A DNA stretch of 64,000 nt. It comes from Sphaeramia orbicularis (lineage: Eukaryota; Chordata; Actinopteri; Kurtiformes; Apogonidae). The position numbers and the translations under genes are program-made. How positions within the stretch are numbered: the first letter of the stretch is position 1; each line of letters opens with the position of its first letter. The stretch covers positions 27,527,610 through 27,591,609 of the forward strand of contig NC_043962.1 in assembly GCF_902148855.1 (NCBI RefSeq), in the 5' to 3' direction. This document shows, one piece after another, positions 17,026-30,606 of the stretch. The notes under the pieces are model-generated. The model searched no databases. It was given only the letters and a program-made list of their open reading frames with translations, and was not told the origin of the DNA.

Positions 17026-20000
17026 CTTCAGTTCAGACTATGTAGCAGACGGAACTAATGTTTTGGCGTAGGGGCACCCCGAACTCATTTTACAGACGTA
17101 CAAGAAACGAATCCAATGCCATGGTGATTTCTCTCTTGACAAAATGCAAGTTTGGAGAATGGAAAAGCACTGGGGCAAAAAGAAAAATGTCGAATGTTCA
17201 GGGTTTTTTTTGTTTTTTTTTTTTTGTTTTTTTTTTTCAGTTTATGCTTTATTGTTCTGAGAATATGTGAATTATAAAATGGGCTCTTTGCAGCCCCTGA
17301 TACCATTAACACAGGGGTATCCAAATCTGGTCCTCGAGGGCCGGTGTCCTGCATGTTTTAGATATTTCCCACTTCCAGCACACCTGGTTCAATGAATGAT
17401 CAGCTCATCATCAAGCTCTGCAGAAGCCTGATAATGATGTAATGGCTTCTGGGTGTGCTGGAAGAGGGAAATATCTTAAACATGCAGGACTGGCTCTTGA
17501 GGGTCAGACTTGGACACCCCTGCAACATATTCATCTTTGTTATGAAATATCTGTTTGTTGATCTTTGAAAAATGTGTCTTTCTTGTTATAGCTCTTGAGT
17601 TTGAGTTATAACATGATAATTACACATTTCATAATTTTATTTGGAAAATTATTGTCTCTGAGCAGTCTGTCGGACTTCATTCATATTATTCAAGCAAAAC
17701 TTTAAGTTGTTTTTAATTTGTACAAAAAATTATTCTAAGAAAAGCACAAATAGTGGTTATAACTTTGGTGTTTCTTGCAATAAAATTTATATTTGAACAA
17801 TTTTTACAATTTTGTTGTGGGTTACTTACAGTAAGTATGTTTTATAAGCTTTAATGTTTGGTGAGGAAAGTGCCAATGGGATGGATTTCACTTAATTTTT
17901 TAAAAGTAGTCGTCTTTAAAAAAAAAAAAAATCATTATTAATAGATGAAAGGAAAAAATAAATAAGAAACTACACATCTGATAGATAACCCTGGTCTCCT
18001 TGTTTTTTGTTTTTTGTTTTTTTTTTCGGAAATTACCTGCCTCAGATATTAAATGTGCTAAATCTTACATACTTTAATGAGATTAATTGGAAAAATATGA
18101 TAAAAGTTCTGGTTAGCAGATGTTTTCAATGTATAACTGAAAAAGTGTTATTACACATAATAGTTTATGTACATTTATATAATAGATTTCTGAGTCTTCT
18201 TGATAGAACCTGAAAAGTGAATGTATTGTAATGTGCAGACAGTATTTGAAGTATATCTGGTACCTCTGAGGTAAACATTCCTTTTGAAAAATACCTGTTA
18301 TGTCATTACTCTGACTACTGGATAAAAAGCTGTACTGGTCTGAGGCTTAACAGTAGTGGTGCGATTCAGTATCAGAAAGTATTTCATCTCAGGATCAGCT
18401 GACAGAAGGATCTTTTTTTGGAGTTAATTTCTTTGGTTTGTGGGGCTGGAGTTTCAGTGTGCCTAAGGGGCTCAATTTGAGATGTAACCAAAATTTAAGT
18501 GCTTTTTTGAAATATTAATAATTGATGCATTACCGCTAGATTTTGCAGTTGGTGCACTCATACCATGTGAAGTTGCCCCTTTGTTAAGTGTCACTTCTTT
18601 TGTCATGTTTCCTTTTTTAATTTTAGGATGGTGGTGGAGTGTGTCTGGAGACATAATGCGAAAACGGGTGATGGATCCAAGACCTTTATTTTGCTACTGG
18701 CGTCATTGCTGCGAATGATTCACACGGCTGCCTCGAAGGATCCTCATGTGTCTCTCACTCACAACTCCAAGGAAGCGGCAAAAGCTGCCACTGCCAGGCT
18801 TTTGGCTGACAAACTGCTGGCATTTGCACTCGATGAGCTGGATGATCTCATCTCTGTAGGAGTGGTCCCATATGGATGTGTTCTTTCATGGAAGGATTTC
18901 ACGGCCAAGACACAATCACCAGTTCAAAAGCTGCTATCATCCTTCTTTTATACCCGACTGGGTCAGAGCAACTGTGACTTCATCAGTAACCTCCTGTGTG
19001 AAATGCTCACTCATTGGAAGTTTCAGCATGACCCACCCTCTGGATCACTTCAGTTTATAAATGACAACTTCCCTGCACTGCACACACCTGTGTTAGGATT
19101 TCCTATCAGTTGCTCACGTTTGATTGAAGGGCAGGTGATACACAGGGATTTTGCTACACCTTTAACGGAGCCTGACGGTGGATCAGTTAAAGTTGTAGTT
19201 TTCACCGGGCACTTGCAACCAAAATTACTAAATGCTGGAGAAGTGCTAGAGCTGGGTTGTGAGGCACTAGGAGAGCAGGAGAACAGAGGGAACGGCACAA
19301 GTATTTTGCACTATAGCACCTTTGCAGAAATCTCCTTAGAGTACGTTTTTTCAAACCTGCAGAGCTTGGGTGTGTCTGTGCTTCTTTCTGCAGTAAAACA
19401 ATCTGCTGCTGTTTTATCTTTAGCCACACAGGCAGAGATATGTGTTGTGGAGTGTGTGAGTGAAGATGAGCTTTCACTCTTTACCCAGCTAAGTGGAGCT
19501 ACACCTGTCTCAGAATACTGGAGGATTCAGCCAGAGCATGTTGCCACATTGGCTTTTTGCAGACCAATACTACTGGGAGCCCACAGGTTTGAGGAGTTTT
19601 CAGATATTTCATGATATTTGATATGTCATTTGCATACAAGCACAAAGACAATATGCAAATGAAATTCACATGCATGAACCATAGCACTTTGAATATTTGT
19701 TGAATCTGCATGTTGTTGAAAATAATCATTACACTTTTTTTCTTCCATAGATATGTCCATGCAATGTTCCATAATTCCAAGGATAGTGTTATGGTGAAAC
19801 CTTGCAGTCTGGTCATTTGTGGCTCTGGAGAAGGGCAAACAGAGCAATATGCTGCTGCATTTCAAGAAGCCATCCGCATGGTACTGACAACCTGGGAGCC
19901 TCTGAATACAAGACCAACTACAGCATCAAAGATGGTCATTCATTCCCACAAAAGCACATCACTGCACACAGGCGATACAAAACCTACATATGGGTTTCCC

Positions 20001-20561
20001 TGCCAGAACTCTGTGCTAGAACCAGGCTGTGTCGTACCTGCAGGTGGGACGTTTGAGTTTCTTTTAAACCATGCTCTCCTACAACATATCTCAGTTTGTG
20101 ACAACCATGAGAGTTTTCCTGCTGCCTCTCAGCTACTGGCAAATGCTCTTCTCAGCGTGCCCCGTCAGATTTACTCCCACAGTCCTCGCTATTTCCTGCA
20201 AGCTCAAGCTATGGTCCTGGGTTCTGTTCAGAATCATGTACACCCCTGCAGTCTTGTATGCGAACAAGAGCGCGGAACAAGGCCTATACATGGTAATTGT
20301 AAAGGCGAATGTCCTCCAGAGGATGGTAAACTAAGCAAGTATTGTTATGGAAAACCTGGCCTGGCATCAGAAGTTGTAATGTTGGACTCTGGCCTTGAAT
20401 CTGTCTCTTGTAAATACCATTTGGTTTTGGCTGTGTTGCAGTGTGTCACAAGGCTTTTCCAAATAGACACCATGCTGCATACACACACTAGGTTAAACAC
20501 ACAGTCACGCAGACTTGCAAACATTTCCTGGGAGGACACAGAAGACGAGGCTGAGAACTGA
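16725..20561 (+). CDS. bbs10: BBS10 chaperonin-like protein
   Basis: Three coding exons join in phase: 16725-16918, 18627-19586 and 19751-20561, giving 654 residues against 723 in human. Exon 1 begins MMRPVEHLHLEHVLQTVG and ends EHPLAR, as human exon 1 ends EHPIAR. Exon 2 continues with MVVECVWRHNAKTGDGSKTF, where TGDGSKTF is the group II chaperonin nucleotide motif (human TGDGAKTF). BBS10 works with MKKS/BBS6, BBS12 and CCT to assemble the BBSome, which traffics ciliary membrane proteins (established knowledge). A second in-frame ATG follows at 16728. A noncoding exon probably ends at 16438 and splices to 16697. Unlike the two-exon human gene, a 164-bp intron (19587-19750) splits the main exon. 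AATAAA lies at 20768-20773. Confidence 0.92.
17312..17522. mobile_element. hAT-like MITE, copy 2
   Basis: Same family as 9664-9875: it begins CAGGGGTATCCAAATCTGGT and ends TTGGACACCCCTG, with the CCTGCATGTTTTAGATATTT arm inverted at the other end. It is somewhat more diverged and lies in bbs10 intron 1. Confidence 0.8.
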
Positions 20562-21650
20562 GATTACATTGTGTGCAGAGACGGAAGCATAAACATTTAT
20601 TTTTGTCAGTGGTTAATTCAGGTGTGAGTTGCATGAAACAGTTTACTGCAGATTGCTGTAGTTATTTTTTGAATGTATTTGCCTTGCTTAAATTTGTAAT
20701 CTACAACTGTTATGCTTCCAGAGAAATTGTAAAATATATTTCATGACCACAATGATGTTTATGGGCCAATAAAATGTGCCAGCTTGTCCTGAATCACGGA
20801 TAGGTGTGGCAGTAAAAGTGAAAAGAAAAACTACATAATTGAGTTGTTATCTATTGTGTGTTAATGTGAAGCAGTGTGAGGGTGTAAGTGTTTATGCTGG
20901 CCTACCTCCTTTTTTTTTTGAGGATTTCTCTTCCTTATCTCAGCTTACCTTCACTGTTTTCATGGCCAGTACACTCTCAGCTACATTAAAAGGATACATG
21001 CAGAAGAATGTGGACTCGCTGTCACATAAATATACACCTTCCTTTTTATAATCACTGTTATCTCTATAATTGGGGCTGGGGAGTCAGAAGTCAGAAAAGG
21101 GTAACACCCTCCTGTCAACAACCAAATCAGACTTAACTTCCTTGTCCTGCAATCAGATATGTAATTCTATTCTGACCTTTCTTCTTTTTGGGGAAATGGT
21201 GAGTCATTAGACATTAACTAGCCTGGCTTTCATCAATAAATGTGTACTGTTTATGATGATTAGTGTATGCGTCAGGTCTAAACAAAAATTCTCATGTGAT
21301 AACTCAAAACAGCTCTGCTTTGTTTATGCTTTGGATCAAACTGAGTGAGTCACACTTGGCCACAAATATCAAAAAGAGGAAGGTAGTGGGGAAGTATTCA
21401 CAATGTTATTTTCCACTGTGCACTTGGAAAAGAACCTTGGTGTTTTCAGCCTTATCAAAGAACAATGGCCCTTCTGACCCCTCTATCTTACCGAACCAAA
21501 TTGTAATATGGCATTTTTTGAAAGTCTAGACATCAGATGTAAATCAATAAAATACATCAACACAATATCAAACAATATAATTAGAAAAAAAAATCAGTTC
21601 AAAATGAAATACTTGCAGATGGCAGACCGAGACTATAACCAACACATGAC
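20562..21650. other. bbs10 3' flank
   Basis: After the bbs10 poly(A) signal there is no recognisable gene. Short open frames near 20839 and 21263 show no family resemblance and have no splice context. Confidence 0.4.
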
Positions 21651-21699
21651 AAGAAAAAAAAAAATGTCCATGGTGTAGGTTATTAATACGCCTCCCTTA

Positions 21700-24460
21700 T
21701 ACATCATTCAGTGACTCTCGCAAAAATACTCCACATTTTTAGACCAATGTATGATATGAAAGGGTCCCATATTCTATGAACACATTGGTTCTATTATGTA
21801 TCTTGCTTTTCAAATAGTCCAGTGGCAAATATTCAATTACAGTTCTGTGCCGCAGTATTTTACATGAGGCTTAAACATATTGTCTTGCACAGATTGTGAG
21901 CATCCTGTTGAGTTGTCTTTTATATTTCCCAGTGATAGTGGCCTTATTTATTGCATTTGTACCAGAAAGGATCCTATCAATTTCACATGTTATATTAAAT
22001 CAGAATTGCAGTATTTTCCTACAGAACCACAGACAATGAGTAAGATTGCCTGTTTCTGTTTTGCACTTGGGGTAAAACAAAGAAAGGTCTGGGTTGAACC
22101 TGTGGGGCCAGAAAGGGGATATGTGGACCCGATATAGAATTTTAAGTAGAATTGCTTTCACTGTTTCACTCAGAGGTTTTACATTGACAGGCATTATCCC
22201 ACTCCTCATCTGTAATCTCCATTTCCAGTTCTTTTTCCCATGTTTCCCTCAAAGTGAGTGGTGTTTGTGACATCATATTCTCTTAGCAAACTATAGTAAA
22301 ATAGAGTTTTTTGTCTTCAGCCTAAAAAGCTGCTGTTCAGAGTCAGAGATAGTTTGATTGTCGAGTATTGTGGTGTCCATCTGAACATGATCTCTCACTT
22401 GTAAGAAGAGGGGAAAATCCTTGTTAATCCCCCCAATTGGTCAGATAGTCTGGAGATCCCTTTTGTTGCCCAAGTCCTGAACCCAAAGTCTAGTAGTTCC
22501 AGGCAGAAAATGAGGATTATCACATACTGGGGTGGAAAGTGAAGTTGTCCTGGACCTACCTAAGCCTTTTAAGCAGAAATTCTGCATGGGTTACTACATA
22601 CCAGTTTCTAGGATTTCAGATTTTTCAAAAGTAATAGTTTTATGTAAGGGGAACTCAGACATAGAATCCTCTATATCAAGCCAAAGAGATGCAGGATTAT
22701 GCACCCAGTCAGCTATGATACACAAATGAGCCCTGATATGATATTTTCATAGATCTGGGTAGTCAAGACCCCTGTTTGAGGACTGGAGACATAATGTAGA
22801 TAATTTAAGGCGTGGCTTCCTCCCAGCACATGTGAATGAACGAAACCAGCCATTCAGGGTTTGTTAGCCTTGTGTGGGAAAAGACCCAGGACCATCTGAA
22901 TTGGATACAACAATGTAGACAGGATGTTCGTCCCAGCCAAGATATGGGTATGGTCCTCCATCTCCAATCCAGTTTGATATGTTCAGACAAAGGAATTAAT
23001 TTACTTTGTACATTTGATCAAACATGGGTGTATGTATTCTCAGGTAAACAAAGCACTCTGCAGACCATTTGAAGAGGAATAGAAATGGGACCTGGGTATT
23101 TGTCATGAACTGCCTCAAGGAATAACTTCTGATTTGCTGTAGTTTATTTTGTAACCTGAAATGGCACTGAACCTACTAATGGTCTCAATAAGGGTGGGAA
23201 TAGATATTTCAGGCTGGGTCAGGACAACCAGAACATCGTCAGCATAAAGGATAATCTTATTCTGTTTTTCTCTGATGGTTAGACCATGGACTGTATGTCC
23301 TTATGAACTCACACTGTCTCTGCAAGAGGTTCTATAGCCAAGGCAAATAGATGAGAGAGCGGACAGCCTCGTCTTTACCGCTCCAGATATGGAGACATGG
23401 AGATTGCAACTCATTTGTAACGACTGCAGAGAGGGTTATTATACAGAAGCTTAAGCTCACTTAAGCCAAATTTATGGAGCGTATAAAATAAATAGGACCC
23501 TTCGACATGATCAAATGCCCTCTCAGCGTCTAGGGAAACCACCAGACCAGGGATTGACTTCTGTTAAAAAAACTGGACTGTAATTAGTAACCTATCCATG
23601 TTGTTATATAAATTACTGCCCATAATAAAATAAGATGAGGGTGTAAGCTTTCGAAACATTTTGCAAGTGTTTTAGAGAGTAGTTTCAAGTCTACATTCAG
23701 TAAAGAAATCAGCCTGTAGCAGGCGCAGTCTACATCCTGCGTGCTCTTTTTCAGAATTAATGATTTGTTTGCCTCTCTCAAAGACATAGACAAGAAGGAA
23801 TCATTATACATGTCTAACAGTGGGTCAACTAATATATGTTGTGACTTAAAAACTCACCGAGTCCATCCTGGCTTAGGAACTTTACCATACACTAACCCTA
23901 ACCCAAATTAGATTTCTGGTCTTCTTTGAAACTAGGGAGATTCAGGAAGGAGAAGAATGCATCCATCCACTCATTGGAGGGCATTTCTGATTTCTAAGGA
24001 TTTTCATAGAATTTCTTAAATGGTCATTAATAGTGATGGCATCAGAAGATTGTTTACAATTTAATTGTCTAAGGGTCTGATTTCTTCTTGTTGGGTATGC
24101 CAAATATTTCCCTGGTTCATCATTTTTCTCATATAATTTTTATAAAGAAAATCTAATTATACCCTCTGCATGTCTTGTTAATACACAATCTAATGCAGAG
24201 CAGAGAGCTGAGATTTCTTTAAGTTTCCCTGTAGATACATTTTTCAAATAGTCTTTTTCAGCCTGCTTTAGTTTGGATTCTAAAATCTCCCTCCGACAAC
24301 TTAAATAAATATTGATGCTGAGTGCAGTTTCTAGATATGAATCACACATGACCATAATGTGACAGCACCTTGTAGAATAAAATGTAAAAGTTATTGAACC
24401 AGGGCACTGCTCCCCCTTCCATCCCGCCACCATCTTGAAAACCCTGCATGTACAATAGTT
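21700..24460 (-). mobile_element. Decayed L1-type LINE (ORF2 remnants)
   Basis: Read on the minus strand, ordered pieces of L1 ORF2 are recognisable. An endonuclease/RT linker segment (REILESKLKQAEKDYL...CVLTRHAEG) lies near 24160-24330. Reverse transcriptase block SLREANKSLILKK...RLISLLNVDLKLLSKTLA lies near 23640-23790. The catalytic motif KIILYADDVLVVL lies near 23230-23270. WRTIPISWLGR lies near 22920-22960, and the late CKTETGNLTHCLW segment near 22030-22070. The frames are broken by many stops and shifts, so it is inactive. It fills most of the interval between bbs10 and cd9. Ends are approximate. Confidence 0.85.
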
Positions 24461-25311
24461 GTTAAATACTCAAACACTTTCAGTCAGCTCCGTTAGTACA
24501 TTTTGGTTTATTTGGCTCCATATGTTTTCCTCTGTGAAACATAGTGCACATGGTATAAATCAACTTAATCTCTGTAAAATGAAAAGGACCTTATAAAATA
24601 CATCATCAAACTGCATGTACCACACAACCCAATAAATTCAGAAATCTTATACAAATAAAAAAAGACAATTTTAAAAACTGACAGAAAAATTAAAGGCGCT
24701 CTTCAAAAAGGGCATAATGGGAGACGAAAATTAACAAATGTCTGTAACTGTTGAAGAACTGAAATGCTACTCTAATACCAAGCTGTGGGAAAGTTCACAG
24801 CTTGGTATCCAATTAGCTACAAATAGTCACTGTGGTTTTATTTCAGTGTTGTAATAAAAAAAGAGTAGAGTAGATTGTATTGGCTACTGCAGTATTGTGC
24901 TGAAGTGGTGGTGGTTGCCTTTTTTGGCCCTGAACCATGACTCTTCTTGCCAGCATGTGATCAAAATACAAGAATACAACCTTTTGTTTAGATATTTAGC
25001 AGTTCACACACATTAATTTCAATCAAATGATCACAAAATTACACATTCCGTATTACATTTTCAATTGAAGCACAGATGAATCCCATTCTATGATTGGGCC
25101 TAATAACCACATTGCATCTATCTAGTTCACGAAGGTGGTGCTAAGTGTCAGCAGTACAGTTAGAACTGATGTAATATTCAGAAATTTCTGTATCAGCCTA
25201 GCTTAAGTTATCCCCCTTGAACAAGCAGTGTTTCTATTGGCAGTGGAGAGTCGTGTGACTCTGGGAATGACATCATGCAACATTAATAAGGGCTTGTAGT
25301 GATGGTGGGTG
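24461..25311. other. Probable cd9 3' UTR and flank
   Basis: This is downstream of the cd9 stop on the minus strand. An AATAAA reading in the cd9 direction lies at 24842-24837, which would give a 3' UTR of about 470 bases. No other gene is visible. Confidence 0.4.
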
Positions 25312-28300
25312 TCACACCACCTCCCGAGACTTCCTGATGGCGCAGCACAAGAGCATACTAAATATCATCCCGAACACCTGAAAAAGAGAGGAAAACATGC
25401 CGTATTTCTGTCTTCATTAGCTCATGCCGTGCTTTGTCGTCATCCTCATAAGCACCAGGCATTGTAACATAATTTAGAGCCATAGTGAATCACACACTCA
25501 CCATAACAATTCCAATGGTGACGCCCACCCCTCCAATGATGTGCAGTTTTGAGTCAAACACCTCATCTATGGCATCAGGACAGCTCTGTAACACACAAGT
25601 CGTGATTCCTTTAAGCTTCCTCTGAACCTATGCTGAATACAACCTGAGCTATGGTGTGTACAACACACAGCCTGAGTATGCAGGCTCCAGTAAACCATTG
25701 TTGCCATAGTAACACTGCAAGGATGCTGAGGGAATTAGACCGCAAAAGGGAAGACTGATAAACTTGTGATACGTTTCCATCGTTATGATTTTCACATGCA
25801 GTACAATAAGTAATAACCCTAACTCTTACAAACATAAGTGTGTCTAATATTTTTTGATTAATTGACATGTTTTAATGTTACATTCCTTCACTTCTTATGT
25901 ACCTTTGTTGGCATCCAATTGATGCACACATTAAGGGTGGCTGTACCTTAGTAATGAGCTCCTCAAGTAATTCTCCCCGGGGACAGGTGTCTTTGGCAGT
26001 CTCTACAACACTACCAGTTGGACCACAGCAGTTCAACTGTAGACAGACAAAAATTAGAGGACAGGATGAGCTGTAGAAGGAAAAACGCGAACCTCTAATG
26101 AAAAGCATTTCAACGGAATACTTCAATACTTTGCTTTCTGGGATGTTACTGCTAAAAGCTTGAAAGGTTAAAGAAAGCAACACCATGTACTTTAAGGAGA
26201 AAAGAAGGTCAGTTGTCCACCTCGCTAGTCACTTAATATTGTTAGTTCTTTACAAATCACATAGACATGACATTGGTATAAGTAACTCCTACAGTAAAGC
26301 GTACATCTCAAAATGCAGAAATACAGCATTCCCTTATGTTGAATTTAGAATTCTAGACATTGTGACCTTTTGGACAATACCACACTCCCAACCATCCACT
26401 TTTAGTTGGAATGCACTGAATTCACTTGAAAATCCCTTTTGTGCCAAATTCATTAGATGAGATGCAAGTCATATCTAATCAACCAAACAGAAGTCGTACA
26501 AAAGTCTTACCCCAGTCTGAATGACCCGCAGAGTCTCTTTAAGACGCTCATCTCCTGTTGACTGGTAATTCTTGTAAGTTTGATGGTAGAATGCTGTGAT
26601 ATCATCCACCACCTGCAGCACAAAAGCAAACAAGTATTAATAAATTAATCCTAATAGTAGTTACACACACATTTTCCCTTTGTATTTTTACATTTTTACC
26701 TACTGTAGTTTAAATAATGTATATTTTATTCTTAATTATTCTGCCTTTTCATTGTGTAATTGTGTTTTCCACTGCCGTCTCTCATTTCTTCCTACTCTGT
26801 TACACAATGTAGCCCTCCTTATTTTCCATGTCTTTCTTCTTAATGCTATTTGTGCCCCTATTTGTATGAAGCACTTATAACCTTGTTTAAAGAATCTTAT
26901 ACAAACATACTTATCTTTGTAACCTACTTTTTCCCAGTAAGTTACCTTGCTTTGATTGGAAAATCCCCAGATTCCTGCTGCAACTTCAACGGCAAAGATG
27001 ATAAGCAGGAAGAAGAAGAACTGCACAAAAGACAGATACAAATGAATGCAACTGAATGCTTTATGTGCGCATCCATGTGTGTTTGTGTGCTTGAGTTTTG
27101 TGTGCATACATTAACAACTACTCTAAGGTCACTTGAGTGTAACTCAACCCAATTGCCACAGGCTCCACCTCCTGGGGGATTTAGTACAAGAAGATTATGG
27201 CCAGACGAAGCAGGAGCTAGGGAGGGAGTCAACAAGCACAAAGGAATCTAGACTCTTCACTGGCCTTGACATTCAGTTTACACTATGCACAGTCTCATAT
27301 TACTGTGTTCATACTCTGGTCCACAGTACACACAGTGGCAAAACTAGTCCAAACGCTGAGTGACATTAGGAAGACCTACATTCTTCAAAGAGTTGGTTAT
27401 GTTCATGTAGGGTAAATAACAGGAAGTTAATCAACTAACAAAGAAGGTCATTGTAGAATAAAAAGGTAGTACGAACCAGTCCAAGCATACAGGGTGACTC
27501 CTGGATGGCCCCACAACATCCCAGAAAACCCACCACCATCATCAGTGCTCCAGCTCCAATCAGGATATACACACCTACACATAAATAAATACAATCAGAC
27601 TTAATGTTTTCTAGAGGTCATAATAATTCAAACATATAATGTTAATTTATGAATATGCGTTAAACATTGGGATAAAACAAATGCTGCTCAGAAGTGTTTG
27701 GACTAATGAGTAGAGTTCATGTTTAAGGAGTACAGACATCTTACCTGTGTAGAACACATATGGCGCATCTGGTCCTTCAAACAGACCTTTGGTCTTTGGG
27801 TCTAATCTTAGCCATAGGCCTATAGCAAAGACAGCAGTTCCTGCAATCTAAGTCACAAACATATAGTATATATATTACCAGACATGTATCACATACAGTA
27901 CTGCAAACAAGTATTAGAGCACTATATACAAGTGGGCACTGTGCGTTTACAATAGAAGACAGTTGTCCGTCAATTTCTGCTCTGATGCTGCCCATCTGGA
28001 ATCCTTCTTTAGGTCTCATCCATTTAGCTTTTCTGACGTCTGTCCTCTTAGACAGAGGTCTGCAATCATCAAGTCCTCTCATGTGAATTCATAGTATGGC
28101 TTCATGAGGTTACAGAGATCAGTAAATTAACCATGTAAGATTCTGCAGCTATTTACATATCTACAATCAAATCTCTACATTTCAGAGTTCACAAGTAAGC
28201 CTGTCATTACATTTATGTCTTTTCAAGCTCCTTTAACCACATACTTACCAGATGGTTTCACATGTTGCAAAAAATATAACTGCAGGAGCTAAGATAGTGT

Positions 28301-30567
28301 AACAGTGGGTGAAGCACACACTAATGAGAGGTGAATCAGTTTATGTGCATCTAACTGTGCTGTTGACTGTGTAGCTGTAATCATGTTATACCTTAGAATC
28401 CGAGAAGAAAGAGATTACATTTGTTTGATGGGCACAAATCATTTGTTCATTATTATATAAGGTACTTAATATTGAGACACAGAAGCATGCCAGTTCCATA
28501 ATAGTACAGCTGCTGTGTGTCATTATGTAACACTCATCTTTCACACTGTTTTGCTCAAGGTGCTAATTTTACATAGCATGAAACAAAAACAGAATCTGTA
28601 TCCTATAAATGACTGTGTGTGGTGTGGAATGTGCAAACACAAACACTTCCTTTTTCAAGCCTTGGCTGTACATTAACAGGTTTGTAAATTTTTAACTTTG
28701 AGAATTTAAATAAAAGACATCTGTTTCATTTAATCTGTGTGTTGTCTCTTCATATAGTGCAATATGTGCTGATCATTGTATTTCTTTCTCTATATTTCCT
28801 CTTTTATGTTCCTTTGTATGACTAAAATGATACCTTAGAGTGCGCACCTCATGTATAAATATGCAGTTGGAGAGTACTTTCACTTCTTCCTGTCTCCCTC
28901 TCCTTCTCCCTCTTCCTCTCACACAACGTAATAAGAAATAACAAAGGTACCTACCCAGAACAAGAAGTTGAAGATAAACATAAGGTATTTCACACACTTG
29001 AGTCCCCCTGAAACAGCCATGCTCATTCACCTTACAACACTGGTCTTTTCTAAGTGTTTGTTTTATCTTGTCTCTCAAAGAGGAGGTGAGAGTAAAATGG
29101 TGTCCGTTGAAAAGCGTGGGTAAAAAAGAAAGCATTAAGAGGACACACCTTCATCAAATCACCTGATCATACACTCAGGGAGTGGCAAGTTAAAGTGGTG
29201 TAACTTGACCGACTAACCTCCACTGTGTACACGATGAGAATCCCTGCCAGACTTCCTTCCCCTCTTTTGTTTTACAAGGTTTTGGGATCTGAGCGGGAGC
29301 AGGGTTATGTTGAGGCATGTTAACATAAAAACATTTTCATACCTGCCAAACAGCATACTGTGCTGGTATCTGAAATGTGTGTGACTGCAGTTAATAAGCT
29401 GCTCTTAAATCCTTTTTATTTCCCCCTTCAGACACTCTAATGTTGAAAGACTGTTGTACAAGGTTGATCCATTAACGATTTACAATATGACTACTTATAT
29501 AAAGTATTTATAGTTATTAATTAGGTTTATATGCTATTGATACTTTATAATTCATTAATTAGCAGTTATGAGAGACTACTCTAGCTTTTTTTTTTTTTTA
29601 ACTATGTATTATATTAACTCCCAGATTGTTACACTTGCATTGGTCAACATGTTAAAACATCAAGCAAAAAGCAGCCTTATTGTGAAGTGTGAAACATAGC
29701 AACAAAATTGATAAAATGTTCAGGTAAAAACACATTTCCAAAGTCTTAACATATGAATTTGCTCATCTGATATTCCCAATGAACCTTTCTTTTTTCTTTC
29801 TTCCTATTTATTTGTTTCGCACAAAAGAAAAAAACAAAACTTTTGTGTGTACGAGGAACTAATAGCAGAGCAAATATATTTATAAATAAAGGTGATCAAG
29901 ACAATATAGCAATTGCCATGCATACTAGTAATAACAAAATAAATTCAATATGTATTGCTCAAAAAGGAGTGGGAAGAAGAAAAGTAATTATTAAATCCCA
30001 CCCCCACTTCTCATTTATGCAACATAACATTACTTTTGCTTCCTCAATGATAAGATTACATCTGTTTAGAGTCCTAATAATATAAATAACAGATAGTAAA
30101 CATTAACCTCTTTAAGTGTTGAAACCTGCTGCTGGTGGTCATGTTCTAGTCATTTATTAATAAATGGCAAATTCATCTGACAGGTATACATGCTGTGCTT
30201 AACAGTAAAAGCTAAAAGTGGGTTCACTGTTTTGCAAATAGGTCACTGTTAACCTGCTCTCATGTCTTCCTCCTTTTCAGTAATTTCTTAAGTGTCTAAT
30301 TCGATTAATATCCTGAATACAAAACCACTCATAAATCATTGACTTATGAAGTCAAAATCAAGCGTGTCTGTTATGTGTAGTTCCTTAAATGTGTTGTGAT
30401 CAGAGTGAATTATACTGCATGTCCAGTTTCTGCACAGAGTAGACACACATCTGTCTAAAACTAAAGTTAACTGATAAACTCATTAGGAATTTGTTAGTTT
30501 CTTCTTGAAAATCTCAATAAATGATGCATGTAATACTTTCCCCACATTGGTTTATTTAGCCACTTGA

Positions 30568-30606
<39 letters not shown>

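Noticed and set aside
21263-22137. Plus-strand open frames between bbs10 and cd9
   Set aside because: No family resemblance; those beyond 21700 are antisense to L1 ORF2 remnants.
26736-27251. Overlapping open frames of 99-133 codons around a cd9 exon
   Set aside because: Only 26946-27020 is coding (TM3 of CD9); the other frames are shadows or intron read-through.
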